From Anaerolineae bacterium (GTDB lineage: Bacteria; Chloroflexota; Anaerolineae; Anaerolineales; Villigracilaceae): a stretch of DNA of 41,807 bases. This document shows, piece by piece, positions 1-7,034 of this stretch. Within the stretch, counting starts at the first letter, position 1. Each line of letters opens with the position of its first letter. Position numbers and translations under genes: made by a program. The DNA lies in contig JAFLCE010000029.1 of NCBI GenBank assembly GCA_017303655.1, positions 1-41,807 of the forward strand, written 5' to 3'. The notes below the pieces were generated by a model. The model was given only the letters and a program-made list of their open reading frames with translations. It was not told the DNA's origin and searched no databases.

Positions 1-2
1 TT

Positions 3-974
3 CGATTAGGTTCAACAGGAATGAAAGTATCACGCATCTGTCTTGGCTGTATGGGGTTCGGTGATTCAACACGCTGGATTCATAAATGGGTTCTGAACGA
101 AGAAAATAGTCGTCCAATTATCAAAAAAGCTCTTGAATTGGGAATCAATTTCTTCGATACCGCCAATGTCTATTCGATAGGAGCAAGTGAAGAGATTCTC
201 GGACGCGCATTGAAAGATTTCGCCAGACGTGATGAAGTAGTCATTGCCACTAAATTGCATGGCAAAATGCGTGAAGAGCCAAATGGCGGTGGGCTTTCTC
301 GTAAAGCCATCCTAAACGAGATTGACGCCAGCCTGAAACGGCTTGGAACAGACTATGTGGATTTGTACCAAATCCATCGCTGGGATTATGAAACACCAAT
401 CGAAGAAACGATGGAAGCATTAAACGATATAGTTCGCGCAGGCAAAGTTCGTTACATTGGCGCATCTGCCATGTGGGCGTGGCAGTTTCAAAAAGCACTA
501 TACGTTTCCGAAAAGCACGGTTGGACTCGTTTCATTTCAATGCAAAATCATCTAAATCTCATTTATCGTGAAGAAGAGCGTGAGATGTTGCCACTTTGTC
601 GTGAAGAAAAAATTGGAGTAATTCCATACAGCCCGCTTGCATCAGGAAGATTGACTCGTGATTGGTCTTCAGAAACCACTCTCCGTTCTGAGACAGACCA
701 GATTGCAAAAGGTAAATACGATACGACCTCTGAAACAGACCAACGGGTTGTAGCGCGGGTTGCAGAACTCGCCGAGAAACACAAAGTTCCACGCGCTCAT
801 ATTGCCATTGCTTGGTTATTACAAAAAGAGCCAGTGACAGCACCAATTATCGGGGCGACGAAAATTTCGCATCTGGAAGAATCAGTCAACGCATTGTCAG
901 TTAAGTTGACCCAAGATGAAATTACATATCTCGAAGAACCATATGTTCCGCATCACATCATGGGTCATCAATAA
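3..974 (+). CDS. Aldo/keto reductase (5' end outside window)
   Basis: NAD(P)H-dependent oxidoreductase of the aldo/keto reductase superfamily, expected to be a cytosolic TIM barrel. The frame is open from base 3 and reads RLGSTG before the Met at 21. That is the usual family opening (RLG-TG-KVS), so the Met at 21 is internal and the true start lies left of the window. Counting that Met as residue 1, the catalytic tetrad is visible: D46 and Y51 (FFDTANVYS), K78 (VIATKLHG) and H119 (YQIHRWD). The length fits the 320-330 residue YajO/general-stress-69-like subgroup. The physiological substrate cannot be told from the sequence. It is followed by a stretch of small repeats and a terminator, so it ends its transcription unit. 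Confidence 0.93.
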   Translation, partial: RLGSTGMKVSRICLGCMGFGDSTRWIHKWVLNEENSRPIIKKALELGINFFDTANVYSIGASEEILGRALKDFARRDEVVIATKLHGKMREEPNGGGLSRKAILNEIDASLKRLGTDYVDLYQIHRWDYETPIEETMEALNDIVRAGKVRYIGASAMWAWQFQKALYVSEKHGWTRFISMQNHLNLIYREEEREMLPLCREEKIGVIPYSPLASGRLTRDWSSETTLRSETDQIAKGKYDTTSETDQRVVARVAELAEKHKVPRAHIAIAWLLQKEPVTAPIIGATKISHLEESVNALSVKLTQDEITYLEEPYVPHHIMGHQ

Positions 975-1047
975 AATATGTCATGTTGAGGGGCGTTTTC
1001 CCTGGCACCACCCTTGAGATGACTTGTAGAAAACAAATCCCTGCCCG

Positions 1048-1090
1048 AGCCCCACAGGGGCTTCCATGTTCTGAGCAAGGGCTTTAGCCC
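1048..1090. repeat. REP-like pair of small palindromes
   Basis: Two short hairpins lie close together after the reductase gene: AGCCCC-ACA-GGGGCT (1048-1062) and GGGCTTTAGCCC (1079-1090). They lie in non-coding DNA with no T-tract, so they look more like a REP-type intergenic palindrome than a terminator. The rest of 975-1148 shows nothing else I can name. Confidence 0.4.
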
Positions 1091-1148
1091 GGCGATAAAC
1101 GAATAATGATTCATCCCTGCTCAAGCCGCCGCTCACACAATAAAAACG

Positions 1149-1196
1149 AACAACCCTCCCCAAACTGCAAAACAGTTCAGAGAGGGTTGTTTTATT
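1149..1196. terminator. Bidirectional rho-independent terminator
   Basis: Outer stem AACAACCCTC (1149-1158) pairs with GAGGGTTGTT (1182-1191). An inner stem AACTG/CAGTT sits at 1163-1177. A TTTTATT run follows on the forward side, and TTCGTTTTTATT follows when read on the reverse strand. It lies between the forward reductase gene and the reverse-strand gene ending at 1240, so it can serve both. Confidence 0.75.
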
Positions 1197-1239
1197 GTAG
1201 TGAATCTAGCAGGTAAGCCGAAACCCTTAAGGCTTGCTA

Positions 1240-1788
1240 CTAATCATAGGTCAATTCGGCAGTGTTGCGCGCCAGATCTTGAGCAGTTGCCGAAATTTGC
1301 GTCTGTCCGCTATTGGCTACCTGGGTAGTGGTCGTGTAATTCCACCACAAACCATCACCCGGCACAGCCTCACCTTCTTCAAGGATGCCGTTTTCATCGC
1401 GCACCACCACATGCACCTTGGCGACATAGGTATCATCTTGCGCCTTCACCTGAATCGTCTGCCCAATTTCGCCGCTCCAGCCGCTTATATCAATTTCATG
1501 CACAGTCGGAGCCTTGAACCAATCAGCCACCGCTACATTAAAGGCGCTCTTGGTCGTGCCTTCCGCCTTCGCAATATAGATCGGGTTCGTCTTGGCAGAT
1601 TTAGCATACGCAATCGCCTCTCGAAAAGCCTCCTGGTGCGCCAGTTGTTCCGGTTGAAAGACCCGGTCTTGGCTAAATTTGGGTTTGTTGGCAATGATGG
1701 TCTGACCACCTTTTCCCTTACGAACGATGAACTGGTCGCCCACCTGACCAGACATTCCACGGACAAAGATATTGTTATCCACTATCAT
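1240..1788 (-). CDS. Conserved-looking hypothetical protein, 182 aa
   Basis: I do not recognise a named family. The protein starts MIVDNNIFVRGMSGQVGDQF, has no signal peptide or membrane segment, and has a basic N-terminal third rich in Gly, Lys and Gln. A beta-rich C-terminal half follows (IQVKAQDDTYVAKVHVVVRDENG). The N-terminal RGMSGQVGDQFIVR element resembles the start of phage-structural-like hypothetical proteins such as the DUF6266 type, but this is weak. A good ribosome site (AAGGAGC) sits 6-7 nt before the ATG at 1788. The gene is alone on the reverse strand, ends at the terminator at 1149-1196, and has the 11-bp repeat array 60 bp upstream. A 193-aa ORF overlaps it on the other strand; this frame was chosen because of the ribosome site and the terminator. 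Confidence 0.65.
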   Translation of the reverse strand: MIVDNNIFVRGMSGQVGDQFIVRKGKGGQTIIANKPKFSQDRVFQPEQLAHQEAFREAIAYAKSAKTNPIYIAKAEGTTKSAFNVAVADWFKAPTVHEIDISGWSGEIGQTIQVKAQDDTYVAKVHVVVRDENGILEEGEAVPGDGLWWNYTTTTQVANSGQTQISATAQDLARNTAELTYD

Positions 1789-1847
1789 GATATTGCTCCT
1801 TTTTTATTGTTTTAGTTGATTTTTGTGTACTTCCAGTAACCCTAAGG

Positions 1848-1913
1848 TCATCCTATACTCATCCTATAGTCATCCTATACTGTAGCTATACTGTACCTAT
1901 AGTCATCCTATAC
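1848..1913. repeat. Tandem array of six 11-bp units
   Basis: Six consecutive 11-bp units are present: TCATCCTATAC, TCATCCTATAG, TCATCCTATAC, TGTAGCTATAC, TGTACCTATAG, TCATCCTATAC. The last six bases vary little (nCTATAc/g); units 4 and 5 diverge at the front. The period is one DNA helical turn. The array lies 60 bp upstream of the reverse-strand gene starting at 1788. A transcription-factor binding array is possible because PhoB/OmpR-type boxes have an 11-bp period. A plain microsatellite is the alternative. Confidence 0.85.
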
Positions 1914-2188
1914 TTAAGGCTACGCGCTCCTTTCTGTTCCCAGCCCGCTATGTGAGAACCTTCCCCCATATCAATACAGATTGCTTTAAAGCAAATATCG
2001 CGCAGGCTGATCAGACCTGCACCAGAACTGGTATTGAATTCTTGCATCCGTGTATAAAAAATAGTCACACAGCCCAGCACAACCCCCAAGAAAAGACTCA
2101 TACGATTCTTTTTCTCTGAGGTCGCTGTTTTACAGACAACTTCTGCAAGATGTGTATCGAAATGGACGAGAGTAGTGAGTTGACCCAT
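1886..2188 (-). CDS. Possible small protein (doubtful)
   Basis: A 100-codon reverse-strand frame has a purine-rich site (AGAGGGAAAAG) before its ATG and one hydrophobic stretch (MSLFLGVVLGCVTIFY, about residues 30-45). It has no recognised motif, and its last 10 codons run into the 11-bp repeat array, which supplies the stop. This is the only gene candidate in the 560-bp stretch 1789-2350; the rest, apart from the repeats, shows no clear feature. It may be a decayed gene or chance. Confidence 0.2.
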   Translation of the reverse strand: MGQLTTLVHFDTHLAEVVCKTATSEKKNRMSLFLGVVLGCVTIFYTRMQEFNTSSGAGLISLRDICFKAICIDMGEGSHIAGWEQKGARSLKYRMTIGTV

Positions 2189-2350
2189 GTTTATCTTTTC
2201 CCTCTACTGCGGGCACGACGTTTGGATCGCAACAAAATTTTACATGAAAAGTATTGCCGCATCATTTACAGGATTGTTAGAAGGGTCTGCATTTTTGAAA
2301 ATACAAGTCAAGGGGTAAAATATGTCCTATTCCATCTCACGGAGCCCATC

Positions 2351-3823
2351 ATGAAATATCTTCTCGGCATCGATCAAGGCACCACCCAAACCACAGCAGT
2401 CATCGTCAACGAACTCGGCGAGATGCTCGAAAAGAATTCGGCGCAGCTCCCGGCTCGCTTTCCGCAGGCAGGCTGGGTCGAGCAAGAGCCGGAGGACATC
2501 CTCCGCACCGTCAAAGAAGCCTGCGCTCCGCTTCTATCCAAGTATGAAATCTCTGCTGTCGGGTTTGACAATCAAGGCGAAACCTTTGTGGTGTGGGATG
2601 CAGAAACGGGCGAAGCCGTAACGCCCGCCATCGTCTGGCAAGATACACGTGGACAATCCATCTGTGATGCGCTCGCCTCAAACGTAGATTTAGCTTGGTT
2701 GCGCCAAACAACCGGGTTGCTGCTCGACAGTTATTTCTCCGCCCCAAAACTCAAGTGGGTCTTCGAAAATAATCCCGAACTCCGCGCCAAAGCACACGCA
2801 GGCAAACTCAAATTCGGCACCACCGAAACCTGGGTGATCTGGAAACTAAGCGGTGGCAAGTTACACGTCACCGACCCCTCTACCGCTTCACGTACTCTGC
2901 TTTTTGACATGAACAAATTTCAGTGGGATGAAAAGTTACTGCAATTATTTGACGTACCTAAAAGCATGCTGCCCGAAGTCAAACCATCTGCCGGTCACAT
3001 CGGCAACGTGGATTTTGGCAACGGGAAACCACTGCCATTGCATGCCCTGCTCGTAGACCAACAAGCCGCCTTATTTGGTCAGGCTTGTTTCAAAGCCGGT
3101 GAAATGAAATGCTCCTTCGGCACCGGCAGTTTCCTGTTGATGAACATCGGTGATAAACCAAAGCTTTCCAACAACGGCTTGCTCACCACCGTCGGCTGGA
3201 ATTTCAATGGGCAGACCGCCTACGCTTTCGATGGCGGCATCTTTGTAACAGGCTCGGCTGTGCAATGGCTAAGAGACAATCTCAAATTCATTCCTGACTC
3301 TGCTTCCAGTCATAACGCGGCGAATAATTCAAAAGACATGGGCGTAGTCGTCGTCCCCGCCCTGCAGGGGCTCGCCGCCCCACACTGGCGCACCGATGTA
3401 CAAGGCGCCATGTTCGGCTTGAACCGCAGCACGACCTCTGATGACATTGTCCGCGCCACATTGGACGGCATTGCCTGCCGCGTATACGAAGTAGTCACTG
3501 CCATGTCACAAGACAGTGGCACTCCCCCGCCTTATCTTAAAGTAGACGGCGGACCGGCGGGCAACCCCTACCTGATGCAAATGATCTCGGACCTACTCAA
3601 CCTCGAAGTGCGCGTGTCCGCTTCGGTAGAAGCCACCGCTATCGGCATTGCCAACCTCGCAGGCGTTTCAGCATTGGGAACAAGTTTTGAGCAACTCTCC
3701 AATGGCTGGAAGGCTGAAAAAGTGTATACACCGAGTATGAAGGCAGAGGAAAGAAAAAAGAAGTTAGAACGCTGGAACAAGGCGTTGGATGCAGTGAAGA
3801 AGTTCCACGACGATAGACCATAG
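2351..3823 (+). CDS. glpK: Glycerol kinase-like FGGY carbohydrate kinase
   Basis: ATP-dependent kinase expected to make sn-glycerol 3-phosphate. The start at 2351 gives MKYLLGIDQGTTQTTAVIV, the canonical N-terminus (GIDQGTT phosphate loop), with GGAG 7 nt upstream; the frame is open 200 bp further left but that part is not protein-like. It has 490 aa, the family norm. Substrate-contact positions known from E. coli GlpK are mostly kept: Glu84 (here E77), Trp103 (W96, IVWQDTR), Tyr135 (Y128, DSYFS) and Asp245 (VDQQAALFG). However, Arg83 of the NQRET motif is Gly (NQGET), so one glycerol contact is missing and another polyol or keto-triose is conceivable. ATP-site motifs FGTGSFLLMN and DGGPAGNPYLMQ are present. 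The last four residues and the stop are supplied by a palindromic repeat. It lies 70 bp before the G3P dehydrogenase fusion, clearly one pathway. Confidence 0.88.
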   Translation: MKYLLGIDQGTTQTTAVIVNELGEMLEKNSAQLPARFPQAGWVEQEPEDILRTVKEACAPLLSKYEISAVGFDNQGETFVVWDAETGEAVTPAIVWQDTRGQSICDALASNVDLAWLRQTTGLLLDSYFSAPKLKWVFENNPELRAKAHAGKLKFGTTETWVIWKLSGGKLHVTDPSTASRTLLFDMNKFQWDEKLLQLFDVPKSMLPEVKPSAGHIGNVDFGNGKPLPLHALLVDQQAALFGQACFKAGEMKCSFGTGSFLLMNIGDKPKLSNNGLLTTVGWNFNGQTAYAFDGGIFVTGSAVQWLRDNLKFIPDSASSHNAANNSKDMGVVVVPALQGLAAPHWRTDVQGAMFGLNRSTTSDDIVRATLDGIACRVYEVVTAMSQDSGTPPPYLKVDGGPAGNPYLMQMISDLLNLEVRVSASVEATAIGIANLAGVSALGTSFEQLSNGWKAEKVYTPSMKAEERKKKLERWNKALDAVKKFHDDRP

Positions 3824-3881
3824 ACAATGGACGATGGACGACAGACGATCCTCTATCGTCAACGGTCTATCGTCCATCGTC
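3809..3881. repeat. Palindromic GACGATGGAC-type repeat, copy A
   Basis: An imperfect inverted repeat: GACGATAGACC (3809-3819) pairs with GGTCTATCGTC (3864-3874), and GACGATGGAC near 3830 pairs with GTCCATCGTC (3872-3881). It overlaps the last four codons and the stop of the kinase gene and fills the spacer before the next start at 3894. A related copy lies inside the next gene at 4428-4500. Confidence 0.8.
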
Positions 3882-3893
3882 AAAAAGGCATTT

Positions 3894-6290
3894 ATGACAA
3901 CAACCTACGACATCACCATCATCGGCGCAGGAGCAGTGGGCTGCGCCATTGCCCGCGAACTATCACGCTACGACCTAAAGATCGCACTCCTTGAAGCCAA
4001 CTCCGATGTAGGCATGGGCACATCCAAAGCTAGCACTGCCATCTGGCATACCGGCTACGACGCCAAACCCGGCTCACTCGAAGCGAAATTGCTCAGGCGC
4101 AGTTATGCACTCATGGCAGAATACCTGCCCGAAGCGAATATCGCCCATGAAGTATTGGGCGGTCTACTGATTGCATGGAATCAAGAACAATTCGATACCC
4201 TCCCCAAGTTATTAAAACAAGCCCACGACAACGGCGAGATGGATGTGCGCATGATCTCGGCAGAAAAGATTCACGAGCGCGAGCCACATATCAACAAAGG
4301 CGCTCTCGGTGGCTTGTACGTCCCTGGCGAAGGGATTCTCTGCACCTTCTCCGTTCCACTCGCAATGGCGTATCAGGCGGTGGAGAATGGGGTGGAGTTA
4401 TTTTTGAATTTCCAGGTGAAAGAAATTCGTCCATCGACGACGGACGATGGACAACAGACAACATGGTCTATCGTCAATGGTCAATCGTCCACCGTCCAAT
4501 CCCGCTACATCATCAACGCTGCAGGCTTATTCTCAGACGAGATCAACGCCATGTTTGGAAAGACCAGTTTCAAGGTCACGCCGAGGCGCGGGCAATTGAT
4601 CGTCTACGATAAGATGGCGCGTCCATTGGTCAAGCATGTCTTGCTGCCCGTGCCAACATCCATTACGAAGGGCGTGCTCATCAGCCCAACGGTGTATGGG
4701 AATATTTTGCTGGGTCCCACAGCTGAAGACCTGTCCGATAAAACTGCCACCGAAACAACAGAAGACGGCTTGAAATTCCTTCTTGAAAAAGGCAAACAGA
4801 TCTTGCCGCAGTTATTGGATGAAGAAGTGACTGCCACGTATTCCGGTCTACGGGCGGCGACGGAACATAGCGACTATCAAATTGAAATGGATGCGGCGCT
4901 TCGCTATTTGTGTTTGGGCGGCATCCGCTCCACGGGCATTTCTGGTGCAATGGGCATTGCCGAATATGGGGTTGAGCTACTGCAAGATGCAGGCTTAGAT
5001 TTGAAATTGAAACCGGAATTCAAGACCGTAAAATTACCGACGATTGGACAGGCGTTCACACGTCCGCACCAAGATGCGGAGATGATCGCCGCAAACCCAG
5101 CGTATGCCGAGATGGTCTGTCATTGCGAACGCGTCTCACATGGTGAGCTGATTGATGCGATGAATGCACCTATCCCAGCGAACAGCGTGGATGCATTGAG
5201 AAGAAGAACCCGTGCTTCTCAAGGACGTTGTCAGGGATTCAACTGCCACGCGGCGCTAACAAAGATGCTCACCACGGAGCACACGAAGACCACAGAGGTT
5301 TCTTTTGAAAAAGACTCGGTGCGCTCTGTGTCCTCCGTGGTGAAAGATGTATTGATAATCGGCGGTGGACCGGCAGGGCTTTCGGCGGCGATTGAATTAA
5401 AAAAGCAAGGCATCAAAAATATTCTGGTGGTAGATCGCGAACCCGAAGCAGGCGGCATGCCGCGCATGTGTCACCATACCGGCTTTGGGCGTGAGGATCT
5501 ATTGCGCATGTGGTCAGGACCGAAATACGCAAAGTATTACCGTGATCTTGCCGAGAAGATGGATGTGGAAGTGCGCACATCCACGACGATCACAGGTTGG
5601 ACAGATAAAAAGAAATTGGCATATACTTCACCGCAAGGGCTTGGCGAAATTGAAGCGGGTGCAATTTTGCTTGCCACGGGTGTAAGGGAACGCCCACGCG
5701 CGGCGCGCTTGATTCCTGGCAAACGCCCACAAGGAATTTATACGACCGGGTCTTTGCAGCGTTTTCTATATCAAGAGCATCTACCCGTTGGTAAGCGTGC
5801 AGTCATCGTCGGCGCGGAGTTGGTGAGTCTTTCAGCGTTGATGTCGCTGATGGGTGCCAAAATAGAATGCGCAATGATGGTGACAGAAGAAGCGAGTCAC
5901 CAGATCGAATTTCCATACGTCGTGATGAAGTGGGCGCTGGCAGATATTGTTTCAAGAACACCAATCCTCACAAATACTCACGTATCAAATATCTTTGGTC
6001 AAAAGCGGGTTGCAAGTATCGAACTCACCCATAACGATGGCAGCAAACAACTCGTAGAATGTGACACGGTCATTTTTACCGGCAATTGGATCCCTGAACA
6101 CGAGTTGGCACGCATGGGCGGTTTGGAAATCAACTCAATGACTAAAGGTCCGGTCATCGATAAAGATTTCAAGTCGTCTGTTGATGGGATTTATGTGGCA
6201 GGCAATCTGCTGCGTGGCGTAGAGACGGCAGACCACTGCGCCATGGAAGGTAAATGGGCGGCGCGGGCGATTAGGGGATTTTTGAAATAA
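3894..6290 (+). CDS. glpA: Fused glycerol-3-phosphate dehydrogenase / FAD oxidoreductase
   Basis: A 798-aa fusion of two enzymes usually encoded separately. Residues 1-400: FAD-binding DAO fold (dinucleotide motif IIGAGAVG near residue 8), like anaerobic glycerol-3-phosphate dehydrogenase GlpA, oxidising G3P to dihydroxyacetone phosphate. Residues 405-455: BFD-type [2Fe-2S] domain with C409, C411, C446 and C451 (CHC...CQGFNC). Residues 484-798: a second FAD/NAD oxidoreductase (VLIIGGGPAG at 486-495, LATGVRERPRAAR, and IYVAGNLLRG for the FAD tail), like the partner subunit in firmicute and Thermotoga glp operons. The third usual partner, a DUF1667 protein, is absent here. The start at 3894 (AAAGG upstream) is preferred; the 20 codons in frame before it come from repeat copy A. 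Two palindromic repeats are translated: residues about 179-203 and 459-483, the latter forming the linker between the two enzymes. Confidence 0.88.
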   Translation: MTTTYDITIIGAGAVGCAIARELSRYDLKIALLEANSDVGMGTSKASTAIWHTGYDAKPGSLEAKLLRRSYALMAEYLPEANIAHEVLGGLLIAWNQEQFDTLPKLLKQAHDNGEMDVRMISAEKIHEREPHINKGALGGLYVPGEGILCTFSVPLAMAYQAVENGVELFLNFQVKEIRPSTTDDGQQTTWSIVNGQSSTVQSRYIINAAGLFSDEINAMFGKTSFKVTPRRGQLIVYDKMARPLVKHVLLPVPTSITKGVLISPTVYGNILLGPTAEDLSDKTATETTEDGLKFLLEKGKQILPQLLDEEVTATYSGLRAATEHSDYQIEMDAALRYLCLGGIRSTGISGAMGIAEYGVELLQDAGLDLKLKPEFKTVKLPTIGQAFTRPHQDAEMIAANPAYAEMVCHCERVSHGELIDAMNAPIPANSVDALRRRTRASQGRCQGFNCHAALTKMLTTEHTKTTEVSFEKDSVRSVSSVVKDVLIIGGGPAGLSAAIELKKQGIKNILVVDREPEAGGMPRMCHHTGFGREDLLRMWSGPKYAKYYRDLAEKMDVEVRTSTTITGWTDKKKLAYTSPQGLGEIEAGAILLATGVRERPRAARLIPGKRPQGIYTTGSLQRFLYQEHLPVGKRAVIVGAELVSLSALMSLMGAKIECAMMVTEEASHQIEFPYVVMKWALADIVSRTPILTNTHVSNIFGQKRVASIELTHNDGSKQLVECDTVIFTGNWIPEHELARMGGLEINSMTKGPVIDKDFKSSVDGIYVAGNLLRGVETADHCAMEGKWAARAIRGFLK
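4428..4500. repeat. Palindromic repeat, copy B, inside coding sequence
   Basis: Related to copy A at 3809-3881, sharing GGACGATGGAC, CTATCGTCAA and ATCGTCCA blocks in the same order. It is read in frame as a Ser/Thr/Gln-rich stretch just before the conserved YIINAAG strand of the dehydrogenase. It keeps the frame open and seems to replace a variable surface hairpin. Confidence 0.75.
5270..5342. repeat. Palindromic CACCACGGAG repeat at the fusion joint
   Basis: Inverted repeat: CACCACGGAG (5270-5279) pairs perfectly with CTCCGTGGTG (5333-5342), and CACAGAG (5291-5297) pairs with CTCTGTG (5324-5330). It resembles a family of 'cacggag...cacagag' palindromes common between genes in many environmental bacteria. 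Here it lies in frame between the iron-sulfur domain and the second FAD domain and encodes the linker. A partial relative is at 16171-16193. Confidence 0.8.
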
Positions 6291-6299
6291 GTTTTCTGT

Positions 6300-6349
6300 A
6301 ATTGAAAGAGGAAAGAAGAAAGAGTTTTGCCTTCTTTCCTCTTTCAATT
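6300..6349. terminator. Long hairpin after the glp genes
   Basis: A perfect 19-bp inverted repeat: AATTGAAAGAGGAAAGAAG (6300-6318) and its complement at 6331-6349, with a 12-nt loop. There is no strong T-run after it, but it separates the glp genes from the next start at 6382. It is probably a terminator or mRNA-stabilising element. Confidence 0.6.
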
Positions 6350-6381
6350 AATCAAATAAATTTTCTCGTATAGGAGAAGGT

Positions 6382-6906
6382 ATGGCAGACGAATTATTAG
6401 ACATAGTAAATGACAGTGATGAAGTCACCGGGCAGGCAATGCGTTCGGTTGTGCATCAGCAGGGACTTTGGCACCGTGGCGTGCATGTCTTTCTATTTAA
6501 TGAGCAGGGTGAAATGCTCATTCAAAAACGCAGCGCAGACCGGGCGAACTCGCCGTCGCTGTGGGATTGCTCGGTGTCGGAGCATGTCAAAGCCGGGGAA
6601 AGTTATCTCGAAGCGGCGATGCGCGGTTTAAAGGAAGAGATGGGCGTGGAAGGAATCGAGATTTCCAGACGCGGGAAGATCCAAATGGAATATGGGGTCA
6701 ATGACAATGAGATCAGTGAAATCTATGCAGGTAGCCTGAATGGGAAGTCCGTACAATTTGATCCCGGTGAAATTGCAGAAGTCAAATTCATGAGTTTGGA
6801 CGATATTCGGACAGGTATCGTCCAGGATAAAGAGCGATATTGCTACTGGTTCGTCGAATTGATGAATTGGTATTTTGGGCAGGCTGCCAGGCTGAAAGTG
6901 ATGTAA
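6382..6906 (+). CDS. IDI-like / YfcD-like Nudix hydrolase
   Basis: A 174-aa Nudix-fold protein with a GGAG ribosome site 8 nt before the ATG. The region WDCSVSEHVKAGES aligns with WTNSVCGHPQLGES of type 1 isopentenyl-diphosphate isomerase: the metal-binding His is kept and the catalytic Cys position is Ser. NDNEISEIY matches the ENE metal site of that enzyme. The Nudix box is non-standard (RGLKEEMG, first Glu of REUXEE is Gly), as also seen in IDI-type enzymes. The Cys-to-Ser change argues against true isomerase activity, so YfcD-like diphosphatase activity is more likely. It stands alone between hairpins. Confidence 0.75.
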   Translation: MADELLDIVNDSDEVTGQAMRSVVHQQGLWHRGVHVFLFNEQGEMLIQKRSADRANSPSLWDCSVSEHVKAGESYLEAAMRGLKEEMGVEGIEISRRGKIQMEYGVNDNEISEIYAGSLNGKSVQFDPGEIAEVKFMSLDDIRTGIVQDKERYCYWFVELMNWYFGQAARLKVM

Positions 6907-7034
6907 TTCTAGGGTGGCATAAGGCAAATGGATAGAATCAGCCCAAAATCAAGAAAGAGGCGGGGCGAAGTCCGCACAACCTTTCTAGAATCCGGGCGTA
7001 TATCCCCACAGGTTATTATTTAAAAGGAGTATCC

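Noticed and set aside
1234-1815. Forward-strand 193-aa ORF
   Set aside because: The reverse-strand gene in the same place has a ribosome site and a terminator; the forward frame does not look like a protein.
1848-1913. CRISPR array
   Set aside because: Units are 11 bp with no spacers and there are no cas genes.
2150-2350. Upstream extension of glycerol kinase
   Set aside because: The family N-terminus starts at 2351; the earlier codons look like non-coding DNA.
3834-3893. Upstream extension of the dehydrogenase fusion
   Set aside because: These 20 codons are translated repeat; the FAD motif begins just after the Met at 3894.
6382-6906. True isopentenyl-diphosphate isomerase
   Set aside because: The catalytic Cys position is Ser, so isomerase activity is doubtful.
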